DNA from: Lepidurus packardi
Lineage: Eukaryota; Arthropoda; Branchiopoda; Notostraca; Triopsidae
Assembly (NCBI GenBank): GCA_023053545.1
Contig: JAKZAN010000007.1
Location: 4,030,001-4,094,000, forward strand
Length of the DNA stretch: 64,000 nucleotides
Direction: 5' to 3'
Shown: piece by piece, positions 49,177 through 61,029 of the stretch
How the letters are laid out: the number at the start of each line of letters is the position of its first letter
Numbering within the stretch: the stretch's first letter is position 1
Position numbers and translations under genes: made by a program
Notes under the pieces: model-generated
The model's input: only the letters and a program-made list of their open reading frames with translations
Database searches by the model: none
What the model was told of the DNA's origin: nothing

Positions 49177-50588
49177 AACACTACCATGATGGAGCCCACA
49201 GATGATTGATTTACCCCTTTGATTCGTAGAGGTCTGCTGCTAATGCCTCATCAATTGACTTAACCCACAACTGCCTTTCCTTCAAAAGTGTGTCTTACAT
49301 TTGCTTAAAAGTCGTTAGTTAGCAAAGTCATTAAAAATATTAGTGTACTTTAAATTTAGTAAAAATAAGAAATCATACTCTTGGTCCGTATTTCAAGTTT
49401 ATTTTTTAATGCAAAAAATATTGCATTTAATAATCAAGTTAGTTGTTTGAACTTGTACGCCCCAAGGTAAGAATTTATTTCTGAAGCTCAGTATGCTGGC
49501 GTCCTCGAGCGGAATTACCTTACAACAAACTTCTTCGCTGTCGCACCAATCAATCAGCAGTGCATGTGATGGTGGTGGAGTGAGTATTGTTAGCTGTGCC
49601 AGTCTATGACTGGGACAGCTTATATTTTATAAGGTACTTGCGTATAGTGAATAACTATAGCTTAACTGTTTAGCTTAATTGCACCATTCGTCATTCTGAA
49701 CTAGAACTTGACTCTTAAAGGTAAGAGGAGGTACTGTAATTCTAAATGCCTTTTGATATGCCAAATGACAAACCGGGAACACAGCCCAGCAAAGACTTGA
49801 CTTGAGCCATAGACTTTCTGTTTTTGTATAAATAATTCCGTTCACATCAACTACTCGTAGCGCAATTTTTGCCGTAAACAACTCGATCCGTTAGACAAAA
49901 AAGGGGAAAACACGAAAGTAAGCTTCCTTGCAAACAACTGTCATAATGTACCTCAGTAATAATGCAATAAGTTCCGGATTTTTGACAAACGATCTTTTCA
50001 ACTTAAGCTATGCACATCTTATTGTGTGCTATATCGATCACTTTAGTGTCCTATTGTGTTTTCAGCTAAGCATTATTAAGGAACGCGTTCTGCCAAGCAA
50101 TTTTTCTTCTTCACACGTACTTACTTTTGGGGGATTATCGTTTCCCTATTCATGTACGCTAGCCTGCATATCCCGAGTTCCGGCCTTCACGTTCATTGTA
50201 TATTTACGTCGCAATCTTCCTAGATGTTTCACATCTAGCTTCAGTAAACCATAAAGAAACACTTATTGACTTGACAGAAAACTTTTTGCAATCTTGTATT
50301 TGACTCAGTCATATTTGAAATTCTGCCGGCAGTAGATCCCGCCTGCCAAAACAATCTAAGCTAAACTGTACACGATTTCTTTGATGAGGATAGCCAATTA
50401 ATTTCCGTGTCCTCATTCATCAGAATTAGATCGTTCGATACATTTCCTTCAAAGAAGCGTAAACAGGTAAAGATGGGGGAGCCCCAAAAGGAGCTTGAAG
50501 CTGATCAGGAACCCCGGCAAACAAATCCCTATACAACAGTGTGCACCAAAACGAGAAAAAGGTCGTCATAACATTTGCTTTATTGTTG
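49177..50588. other. Convergent intergenic region, no gene recognised
   Basis: It lies between the second bestrophin (plus) and the Ig-protein gene (minus). The ORF at 49928-50254 (108 residues, hydrophobic) shows no domain, and its composition resembles AT-rich non-coding DNA. Confidence 0.45.
50579..50584 (-). terminator. Poly(A) signal of the lachesin-like gene
   Basis: AATAAA on the minus strand only five bases after the stop codon at 50591-50589. It supports the exon ending at 50589 as the last one and implies a very short 3' UTR. Confidence 0.55.
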
Positions 50589-53407
50589 TTAACAGTAGCT
50601 CAACTTTTTATCAAGGAACTTACATATACAATGGCCATGATAAGTGGAAGCCATATTTAGCGAAGGCTTTGTTTTTGATTCGTTCTGGGATTCTGGCCTT
50701 TTCCTGATCCGTTGCCATGATTCTGTGAATGTGTTAGAATTTTTACGGGGATATGTAAATTCGTTTGTCGAAACTGTGGTCCGTTCATGATCTTCCAGGT
50801 GTAGCGTGCCCAAGTCCTCATCTATAATTGAAAACCATACGACAAAAGGGATGTTGTTATTTTTATGTAATTGTGTGGACCTTGAAACGCTGAAGGTGAT
50901 TTGGTTGTCGCAATTGATGACGCAATTTCTACTTGAAACCATTGATTAGTTCCAGGTTCCTTGTTTGTGAGATAAAAAAAGCTTGTCGTTTCTAACTGTT
51001 TTTGAGCTCTAAACTTACCAAAAAGCTTGATAGATCCTTCGGCCTCCCCCAAAGAGTTTTTGGACATGCAGCGATAATTGCCAAAATCGGTTTCCGTCAG
51101 GTGTTGCAGCGTTAGTTTCATATGGGACTTGTAGCCGTTATCGAACACCTCGGAGCGAATTTTTCTTCCGGGCAAAAGCATCACTTCATCTTTTACCCAA
51201 TAATTGATAGGTCTTGGGTGAGCTTCTGCATGGCATTCGAGGTTTACCGTACTCCCTGTGGGAGCTCCAACCAATTGATTAGGAACCCAAACCATGGGAG
51301 GAACTGTATTCAAAAGAAATTTTTTTGTAAGAGACACTTGAAATGGGGAAATGAAAAAGAGGACAAAAAATAGTTTTGCCATTACTTACATTCCACATCT
51401 AACATAATCCTCTTGCTCACTGACGGTGGAACTCCATTGGAAGCTATTGAAAAAAATAAGAAATTCCGGGTTAACGAAAACTTGCCTTCTATTCATTTGT
51501 TAAGATACAATTGAAAAGAAAAAGCCAAAATGTAATGCGTTCATGTTTCTTTGTTAGTAAATGTGGGTTCGTGTCTCGTTTTAGGGTCAATACAAATACA
51601 CAGACTAAAGCGTTTGCGTTAGGTTCACGTGCTACAAATTAATTTTAGAATAAGCGAGTTCTTAAGTTAAATATTTTAAGAGTGTTTGGTCAAAACATAC
51701 GCTTGACAAATAGCGAAAGAAAATCAGACTTGCCTATGCATAGGTATGCTCCTCCGTCTGTCCGGCTTACTTTGTTGAAATGCAGGTCTTGCTGTTCATA
51801 GACGGGTGCTATGTGAATAAAAGGGACGATTCGTAACTTTCATTACCCAAGCACGGCGTAGTATAATAGGACCGCGTTTTGAATAGAAATTGTATAGCTT
51901 GACTTACAAAGTCTGCGTCTATCCGAACCCATGTTAATAGCTCTTCCATCTTCTCGACGCCAAGTCATTCGTGGGGTTGGCACACCATCGCCGCGACACG
52001 TCAGCGTGATTTTCCCACCTTCCCGGATTGAGAGGTGCGAGGGCGAGCTTTCATCATCGATTATAGTTGGAGGAACTTTTTGATCACACATTGCAGTCAC
52101 GAAGAAAATAGATAAGTTTTCGTGTACGTCCCCGAAAAGCAAGGGAGAAAATGTCACACGCGCAAAAGCAAGAGCAACGAGAGGGAGAGAAAAGACGTTA
52201 GGGGCGGGAATCAATTACGCGGAAACTTGCTGTGAAGCAATGCCCGTGTTTTAGAGCTTTCCTTTATATATCGGACTATTGCTATAAGCTTACCTACGAC
52301 TTCGATGGTACCCAATTGACTGATAATCGGTTCGCTGTTCACTTGACCTGTTTAGAGATGTAAAGAGATGTGATAGAGCTTTTTGTAAGTCAAATTATTA
52401 TTTTTATTTTCTTTTTGGAGGGGAAAAAGGCGCACGTACACATATATCTGCCTGCATCTTCCGATTGAATGCCTCGAATATGTAAATTCCATTGGCGATG
52501 GTGGTCGTGGGAGACGGCGAACCGTGGGATTCTTGTTACCACATGGCGCTGCACCGTGACAACCATGTGTCGTTCCAGGTGGACCCACGCCACCTGTTAC
52601 AGTTTTATTAATGGAAAGTTTACTTATTGTTTTTCAGGAAGAAAGTCACATTGGGTTGGCGTCATATTAAAAATTGTTGTGTACTGTTTCCTTCATTGAA
52701 GCATAACTTTACCATAACAGCAATAAATACAATGAAATGTAGTAATAACAGTGAAACATAATAATAAAGAAATAACGAGCAAGTAATTCGCATTAACTTG
52801 CTCGTTATCTCGTTATTTGAAAGTCCTAAGATCTTACGACTTTCAAATAAGAACAAGAGCCAAAAAATACAATTTGATGTGTTATTGGTTCGAAAAAAGT
52901 TCTTCGATGAATAAGAAGATTATAGACTACATACATAGACCAAATTAAGACACGGGAGGAAAAAGTGGACCTTGAAGCGAAGGAGCACGCGAGTGTATAA
53001 TATATAGCGTCCGGCTATAATATATGTTTACTGTTTAAGAATTAACGCCAAGTCTAGAAAAAGTAAGGGTTTCTTTGGACAGTATTAGGACTAAGGATGC
53101 TCATGTAGTGTGTTAGGGCAACTGCGATGGGATAGGATATATGTCTTGTTCGGTGGTGTCGGTCTCAAAGCCAATTACCCGACTCAATTACCCGTGAAAT
53201 ACGATTGCAGGGGAGGAAAGGAATAACTAGAGCAAACAGCTTCCGCACGGATATGTAGGACACATCCCACTAGTTTGCAGTAGGATTTTTTTTTTCTTTT
53301 TCTTACCTTGTAAGGACCTAAGTGATCCACGGCACACGACAAAGTGGCATCGCGTCCAATGATGACTGTCACATTGTTGACGGGCTCAAGAAAGATGGGA
53401 CGCTCTT
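50589..53407 (-). CDS. Lachesin / neurotrimin (IgLON)-like three-Ig cell-adhesion protein, first exon not found
   Basis: Extracellular Ig-superfamily protein of the lachesin/Wirin group, acting in neuronal and junctional adhesion. Minus-strand exons 53407-53307, 52593-52440, 52347-52294, 52075-51908, 51808-51734, 51443-51390, 51303-51019 and 50821-50589 join in phase to about 374 residues. Ig1 has NVTVIIGRDATLSCAVDHLG, then VAWVHLERH, EDAGRYMCQVNSEPIISQLG. Ig2 begins VPPTIIDDE, with IREGGKITLTCRG, PRMTWRREDG and GAYLCIASNGVPPSVSKR. Ig3 has PPMVWVPNQLVGAPTGS, NLECHAEAHPRPINYW and YRCMSKNSLGEAEGSIKLF. The intron at 51733-51444 starts with GC instead of GT (ATAG|gcaagt). The signal-peptide exon must lie further upstream, beyond 53407, and I could not place it. 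The terminal exon (77 codons) is polar and shows no hydrophobic GPI-attachment tail, unlike typical lachesin. Confidence 0.93.
52772..52808. repeat. Intronic hairpin, 13-bp perfect arms
   Basis: ATAACGAGCAAGT at 52772-52784 pairs with ACTTGCTCGTTAT at 52796-52808 across an 11-nt loop. It lies in the intron between the two Ig1 exons. Confidence 0.85.
52813..52850. repeat. Near-perfect 38-nt intronic palindrome
   Basis: TTATTTGAAAGTC at 52813-52825 pairs with GACTTTCAAATAA at 52838-52850. The 12 nt between them are themselves nearly palindromic around TAAGATCTTA, leaving a single C/C mismatch. It starts 4 nt after the previous hairpin. Confidence 0.88.
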
Positions 53408-53957
53408 CTGTAATATAAAACCAGAGCAAAACCTCCTTTAGATTTAGCCCACCACCAGTTTTATACATTTATTTATAGAGGAGGAGAGATCGCAGCAGCG
53501 AGAAGGGTGTTGGGGATATCAGCGCCAAAGATGAGACGGAAGGGCACGTGGGGAGCTTTTAATAAGATACGTGAGGTGAAAACCCCCGTATACACCAATC
53601 GCTCCCAGAACTCCCAGCGACAGATAGAAACCCTTTGTTTTTCCCTGCAGTGTTATTTGTTGTCAACGGGTGGTGACAATATCGTACTCCCTTCTATGAG
53701 CAAGCAATAGAAATCCCCTTTTACAGCCCCCACGTAAACTCACATGGTTGTACCCTTTGCAGTTCCCCGCTTGGATATTCCGATTCGGGTGACTCAGATT
53801 CTGTAATGAAAGTTGCGTTCGTTTGTTATAAAACTTAACTTCCTTCCTTCTTTACCTATTTCCAAACCCTTTTCACTTATTCTTCAGATGCGCCATATAG
53901 GCAATTCATCTGGACATACACAATACAGAGCTGCTTCCAGCCGCAACGCGACGCATG
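53408..53957. other. Upstream flank of the lachesin-like gene
   Basis: The signal-peptide exon should be here or further right. An acceptor-like tract near 53800 (minus strand) opens a short acidic frame containing SESPESEYPSGE, but its phase does not fit the Ig1 exon at 53407. The plus-strand ORF at 53507-53710 has no motif. Confidence 0.35.
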
Positions 53958-54180
53958 GACTTAAGGACTGCGAACCCTGACTTAACGACAAGGCTAGGTT
54001 AGGACTAGGTAAGGTTAGGTTAGGTTAGGACTAGGTTTGGTTAGATTAGGACTAGGTTAGGTTAGGTTGGGTGTTTGTAGTCCAATAGTCGGAGTTTGTA
54101 GTCCTTAAGTCGTGGTTGGAAATCCTTAAAGCGTGGTTCGTAGTCTTTAAGTCGGGGTTAGTAGTCCTTTTGTCGAGTCG
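53958..54180. repeat. Telomere-like TTAGG tract inside a fold-back repeat
   Basis: 54001-54071 is built from TTAGG-type words (AGGTTAGGTTAGGTTAGGAC and variants). Right of it, 54077-54180 has about five imperfect units of roughly 21 nt around TAGTCCTTAAGTCG. Left of it, 53958-53989 (GACTTAAGGACTGCGAACCC and on) is the reverse complement of those units. The whole can fold back with the TTAGG tract as loop. Confidence 0.8.
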
Positions 54181-57100
54181 TACTTTTGTCTATGTCCCTT
54201 CAGCCCTCTAGACATATATAACGATTTTTATCATTATTATTGTTTTTTTCAGGAAACGGAAGGGGTTAAAGAGGGAAGAAACTATTTACGGGTGTTTGGG
54301 ACGATTAACTATATGGTTCGCTATTTTTCCCCATTAGGTCTACGAACACGATTCCGCCTTAAGCACTACAGTTCATTTGTGGATGCATAGCGTGCATATT
54401 GGCCGTTAATAGTTAATGAAGTAACGTGAGCAAGCTATGTGTACCACCCCTGTGTACCTTGTTGCTTATCTTTTTAAAGACGAGCATACATCCAGCTCAC
54501 TGATTCGTCTCTTTTCTCCCCCTAACAACTCTTTCTTTCTTTACCCTTTTTCTATGTTTTTCTTATCTTTGAATACTTTCGTAACAAGCCGGGAGAGGTG
54601 CACTGGGTTATCGCTATAAATCAATGTTACTGTGCCGTGGAAAATGCATCCCTGCCATAACGATAGACTGTGGGGCTCCTGGCTTGCTGCGTAAGAGCGA
54701 AGCAAGGCGGACAGATTTATTTTGAAGCAGCTCACAAATCAAAAATGAAAACTTTGGCAAGACTGTTCCCTTTCTACAACCCTTTCTATGCAGTGGCGAC
54801 GTTGGGACAAAATGCCCAGCGAGTTATTTTACACTACGGTAAAGCCAGTCTCCTATTTTTTTATTTTATTTTTTAACCTTCAAGCTTGAAATGTGTTGCA
54901 CACCACCCAGAAAGCAGCTCGTTTAGCAAAGTGGAGGTAGGCGCGGCAAACACGACATAGCTGAGGCGTACTAATGTCAGAATTTGGTCGAATAGACAGG
55001 TCCTTAGGTCTTAATGACTCTTCGGGGGGAAAGTTTGAGAGGAAATTGAGTCGACAATTTTTCGAGAAATTCGAGAATTCCACAAAGAGTGTGGAGAGTC
55101 GAAAACGGGCAGCTACGTAAAGCTTTTCAAAAAAGCCATTTTTGGGGACCCCCTTTTGTTCGCTCTGGCATCAATTTCAGTAGTGCCTTTCCGTGCCAAT
55201 AGAATTAGAGCCTGTAAATGAGCTGTTTCTCGAGCGAAAAACGAGTTAGTGCTATTTTGTGCCCTTTTATAAAGTTTTGAACTTGCAATAAGCCTTTCTG
55301 CCTTGACGAAGCGAGAGAGAGAAAGAGGGACTTTGTATAGAAAGCAAAATTTTGACTTGAAAAGCTAACGCAGCACATATAATAGCGGGCCACTGCAAGC
55401 CAGCAAGATAAAATAGCCAGGCATGTCACAAGGGCTATAGGAAGCTTGCGCGCTATACTCGCCGGAGCGTTCGCTGTCAAGATGTCAACGCTGAAGGCAA
55501 AGGCCTCATTAGCCTTCCGTGCAGCCAAAGTGGCCTTATCTCTTCAAAAAGGCTTCTCGCATTTCCCAAAACATCTTCTCCACCAAAAATGACATAAATT
55601 TTTCCTCAAGATAACTGCCACCACACAGCAGCGGCGATCCTGTGGTTTGATAAGGTCTTGGGGACTGCGCAGATCATTTACAGACCCATTGAATGATATC
55701 GCCATTCGACGACAGAGATATTTTACTCGTATTTTTTTTTTCCTTTTCCCAGCCTTCTTGGCAAGTCATCCAAGTATGCTGGACTTGCCAAAGCCGTTTA
55801 AAGCATGCAAGATAGCTTTCAAAAGTTGTAATGAACGATATGCGAGACCATAGTTGAACACTAGTTTAAAAAACCAAAGTACCAGGCTAAGTTTGGGTCA
55901 AAAAATTGTAGCACGTCAGCCTTTGGCATCCAATTCCACTTATAAGTCAGTAAAACTTTCAACAAAAGGCTTGGGCATACTTGTGCCAAAAATGCTTACA
56001 CTATACAGTTACAAGCAACTGAGCAGAATGAAAACCTTTCAAGGGGTAGCAAGCGTGTTGTTAAGTTTGTGCTGTTGTTGTTGGATAACGTCAAAGAGCT
56101 CAGTTTGTTCAGACGTTATATAGTGTTTGTAGAAACCACAAAAAATGGGGGAAAAGATTCATTTGTGCAATTATTCATGTTGAATTTCGGGATTCCGTAA
56201 TCATTAGGTGAATTAGCTCGCGTAGACCAATTAGAGACGAGGTTCAAATGTTGTTGCTTTCTTTTGTAATCTTGCAACCAACCAACCCACCCCCCCTAAA
56301 CCAATTTGCTGCGTGTAGTAAGCTAACAAGCTAATGAAGACTGACTTCTGAAAAACTGTTGCCATTTCTTTGTTTGGAACCACGTTGAGATATTAGACAT
56401 GGTAAGTTTCATGTTTTACCTGGTAAAAGAGGTTGGCTGTGAGCTTTAGGTCCCGCTGTTGCACAAACTAAAACACTCAACAATAGAGCTGCCCTGCCCA
56501 ATCTTAATGTCGAACTTGAATAGCAGCGTAACAGCCCGACCTTCCTCGAATGAGGCATAGCAGCCGTCCAAACGGACTCGGTTGGGTGCCTGATTCTTTT
56601 TCGGCTCCTCATTATTGTCTATATACTGGCTTTCGCATACAAAAACTTGTACTGCACGTCCAAAGCTTTTAACAATACAGACGCGCCCTTTTCCGGTTCT
56701 TGTATTGCTGCTGCTGCATTTCTTCTTTTATACTTGCTCTACTTTTCACTGCTGCTTCTTGAAGCGGCTTGCTGCCATAGTTGGAAAATGAGCGTCAAAA
56801 GTGTCGAGAAAACATCACGAAACGCTTCGTTGCCGCCCGTGCAGTAATATTGAGAGTACGTCAAATCTATCCCACCTTGTCCATAAAGATGGTTTGGCAA
56901 GCTGCAAGGTTGTGGATCCACAAACATATACCACTAGCCTGTAAAGCCGATAATATTTGATGTTTTGATGCTTCACTGCAAGTATATCTTTCACTTTGTG
57001 CTTTTAGACGGAAGCACTTCTTCGCGCCAGTCAGCGATTTCCAGTTCTAATAGACAGCTTATTGGCGAAAGAGCGATTTGTTTACTGTTCGGAAGATTTA

Positions 57101-60100
57101 GCGCAATTTGGGGGTGTTGTTATTTGTTGTCCAAATAAATACGTATAGATAGAGTCTCGCAAGGAATTATAAAGAGATGCAACAGCTCGGCATTACAAAC
57201 TCGCTTAGGCGTGAGCCATGTCACACTTGTTGCTGCCAAAGGAAGATGGGTAACAGATGTGCGCCTCCTGTTGGGTGAGGACCAAGTTCTGGGATGAAGT
57301 TATACCTCATTGGTGGCAAATGAGTTTTCCTCAAGCAGCCAAGTCTTGTAATGAAACTCGGCTTTCGCGTTTTCCACTACTCTGAGTTCGAATGCCGGGA
57401 ATTGCTGGGAGACCTTCGCAGAGGAAGGAATATGCCCTCCTCGCTAATACCAATTCGGCACTGGCTGCGAGTTGTTCTCCGGATAAGAGCACACACTACA
57501 CTAGCTCAGACATGGGTCTGATGGCCGGAGAAAAGGACAAGTTCAGAGGAAGCTTTCTCGACGGCGATTTCGGCGTAAGCTAAAAGGCGCTGCTGCAGCA
57601 ATCTTTTGGCTTTCGGAGGGCAGCGCAGCGCAAACGCGTGGAACCTATATCTGAGCGTCTATTGCTTTTACATCCGCTATTACATTGCAGCAGCACCGCC
57701 TAACTGACAATCCAAGCTGGCTATTGCTGCAACGGAAAGAAAGTTATATAAAACGACATTTCTGTGATGACGAAATAACTTCCAAGGTGGAAAGGAAGCT
57801 TTCGGAGGGGGAGGCATGGAGCTTAAAAAGTTGACCATGGACTCTTCTTAGAGAGAGCATCTGGAGTATGGAAGTTTTGTCCCATTTGCAAGCGCGTAAA
57901 GGAGACCCCAAAAAAGGAAGACAGCGCTGAACGAGTCTTGGACAGTCTGCAGCAATGTCCTTTCTGATACTACTTTGCTCGCGACTGAGAATCTTGATGT
58001 TTCTTCTGCTTGAGCGACTATGGAAGTCTTAGCTGACGCTATGGAGCTTCCAGATTGGTGTGAATGACACGGTCATAAACTTACAAAGTGTTGTATTACT
58101 ATAAGGAGTCCATGTTCTAACTCCCCTTGCTCGCTAGAACAAAAGCGACAGACACAAAAGCTTCCACCCACCAAAGACCCAACCTCCCTTTCTTAAGAGA
58201 AAGGAAAATGAAGACATTCCCCCGAAACATGTTTTTTCTTTGGCTTTCAGGAAATGACTGCGTCATTTCTCGGCTCGAGTAAATCTCCCCCGTTGAAGCT
58301 GTGAGCTCAATTCGCTGTTTTATGTTTGTTGTATTATTTTTCTTTTAACTTTCATTCAGTTATCCAGAATGCAAGATCTATATTCAATGTTGTATGTATT
58401 ACTGCCCAGAGAGTAAGCTGGGGAACGTAAGCCCAGTTATAGCAGTATGTGAATTTTTATTTTTTCCTTTGTGTGTGTTCCTCTCGTATAACGTTCCTCG
58501 CCCACTTGTATCCTCTCTTAACTCGACTGCCGCTGTGCTGTGTTCTTAGTATAAGTGTATGTCGACCCCCGTGGAAAAACAGGAACTGTATTTCTTTAGG
58601 TCTCCCCCGGGATAACTCGCCCTCTTATATCGCGTTCCCAAAGCCCAAGCCGAGCCGGGGTCCAAGCGGTGAGGAGCTTGATCCGGGAGCTATTAGATCA
58701 CGGCCAGCGTCGCGATATCCCCTGAGGTAACAGCACCTTGGATCCTCCCTGGAGACTTATCGCCGTTGGTGAAAGTACCCTCTTTTTACCTTCCAGCTTG
58801 TATTACTTTTTGGCCCAAGAGTTAATGTTCTCTCTCTGCCTATCTCGGAGATAAGAACTTTGCCGTGTCAGCTCATTTATATTCACCTCCCGCTTTTCAG
58901 AAGTACAGCAATAACATAAGCACCCCACATATGGCCGCTTGCTTCCTTCCCTCCCGCTTCCCTCCTTTTGCCTCCTAACAAAAAAGAAATAGTTACGAAT
59001 TAAGGAAACGTCTCACCTGGGGCAACCAGTTCTGCTCTCTCAGCGATTAGATCTTTAATGTCTTCCCTCAGGCCAAGCCTGAGGCCAGATGTTGGAATTG
59101 CCTACCTTCGAGGATCATAAACTTGCGAAAAAACGGCAGCTTCTTATGGCAAACAGCTTCTTAGAGCTTCAAAAACGGCAACGGCAGACGGTTAGCTTCT
59201 TACTCTCAATCCTTCTGGGTCAAGAGCTTATGAAAGCTTTCTCTCTGCAGTATTTCTGGGTCAAGAACATTAAATTTATTTCTAAGGAACAAAGTTCTAT
59301 TTCTAGCAAGATATATTGAAATTCTAAATTGGGCGGGAACCCAGTGAGTTTTGACATTCTTATAATAACTAGGAAAGCACAATAGAAAACTGCACTCGAA
59401 CATCCAGAGTTCCGTAAAAATTGCACACATACATTTTTAATTAAAGTAGCCTAACAATACTAGGAGCATTTCTCGCAAAACGTTAACTTTTTTTTTTTTT
59501 TTTTGAGGGGGTTGCCCTTCCTAAAGGTTAGAATTGCTGTTGTATATTGGGATACGGGGGCTTTGGTACTGTAGCAGTTCTTGGCCCGGTCTTGGGAAAG
59601 TGTTGTAAAATGGAAAAAGCATAGACTTTTGGATAGCCTAATGGTCTGTCCCCAAGTCCCCAAATAGAACAAAATATTGAGCTAATTTGGCGGTTTGGAA
59701 TTGTTCTCCATATATTCTACAGGGCTATGGCCATAAATCCTAGGCCGGATATAAAAGTTTTATACTGGGGACAAGCAAAGGTACTATATACCGGACAAGG
59801 TGTCTTTTAGGTTTTCACATTTCATGAGAATTGGTAGTACATCACTTTATAAAGTCGACTATAGCTTGTGGGGGCGAAAAAACAACGAAAAAAGCATAGA
59901 TTTTCTTATAGTGAAGGTTAACTCGGTGTTGTATAACATTTTATAAGCTGACCGTGTATAGCCAAGTTTGTCTTTTCTATGTGACAGCTGTTTTTTTCTG
60001 TTTTTTTTTTTTCAGAAATGGTGTCTGCATAAAGGCACTTGTTTTTCCTGTTTTAGAACCTCAACCACTTCATACAACATATTCTGCAGTTCGTCGCAGC

Positions 60101-60595
60101 TTCCTTTTGTTGTGCGACTCTGGGAAAAGGACGCTTTTTTGGAGAGATTTCCTGCTGCACTTCGATTACGTTTATTAAAATGCATCCAGGAGAGTAAGAC
60201 GAGGGAATTGGTGTTGAAAAAAGGGAGAAAAAGATGCCGTATACTGTGCTGTTCGTCGAGGGAGTAATAAATTTACATGCTGCAAGAATAAAAGCCAGCA
60301 TAGCAATATAGTCATAACTTTTAGCTTTTTTAACTTTCTTATTGGTTTCCTTTTCTTTGGAGCTGAGCAACTTGCCAAGTTCCGTCCTCGCAGGCATTGC
60401 CGTATTACAAGTGCAGAATGAAGAACTGTTCAGAAATAGGAAGATATGTGCTATATTGCCCGTTAGTTGATCCAAAACAACTGCCGGTAATTTGGGGATT
60501 TTGTGGTTTGTTTTTTTTGGTTTATATGGATGTCATCTCGCTGCCTCGGTCAGGGTTCCTTTCGTGCCTCGTTATGTATGCCTTACAACGCTAAT
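54181..60595. other. 6.4-kb stretch with no recognisable gene
   Basis: Short ORFs occur throughout (for example 55205-55528 minus, 56409-56612 minus, 57392-57583 plus, 58449-58730 plus, 60053-60475 minus), none with a recognisable domain or a followable splice chain. The 140-residue minus ORF at 60053-60475 has a helical basic part (LSSKEKETNKKVKKAK) next to a hydrophobic one and is the least chance-like, but I cannot name it. The GC-richer part at 57.0-58.7 kb is worth a transcript check. Confidence 0.4.
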
Positions 60596-60599
60596 TTAA

Positions 60600-61025
60600 G
60601 GTGTAGTGGGACTTCTTATATGGCGCTACAGCATGGCAAATTTTAAATTCTAAATTCAATTCGAAAATTCTAATTCTCTGGGCAATGTAATGAAATTGTA
60701 TTGTGACAGTAATGCATGGGATGTATTTACGTACTGCACGTAGTACGTTTTTGTTAATATCTTTTCCAAAAATTTTTTACCAAATTTATGTCAAATTTAT
60801 GAAAATTTTAAATAAATCGTATATAAAAATTGAACGATCTGACGGCAATAGTATTTCCTTATTAAGATATTTTTTAAAGATAATTTTTCAATTATCTCTT
60901 TGTGGTTATTTTAATTTCTTGATAAAAGTGTATGAAACTACATGGAGAAAAGGTCTGACATCAGTGCTCCCTTCTGAAAAAAAGTTATCAACTACTTGCA
61001 GTAGCACCGCGTTGCAATAGCAGCC
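60600..61025. mobile_element. TTAA-flanked non-autonomous element, copy B
   Basis: A 426-nt relative of the element at 29889-30293, in the same orientation. TTAA lies on both sides (60596-60599 and 61026-61029). Shared blocks in the same order are GGCGCTACAGCATGGCAAA, TGAAATTGTATTGTGACAG, TAATGCATGGGAT, TTAAGATATTTT and GGTCTGACAT. Its ends have drifted more than those of copy A. It is non-coding. Confidence 0.78.
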
Positions 61026-61029
61026 TTAA

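Noticed and set aside
58600..58740. LTR or structured RNA in a GC-richer block
   Set aside because: No terminal repeat, primer-binding site, polyprotein exon or consistent fold could be found.
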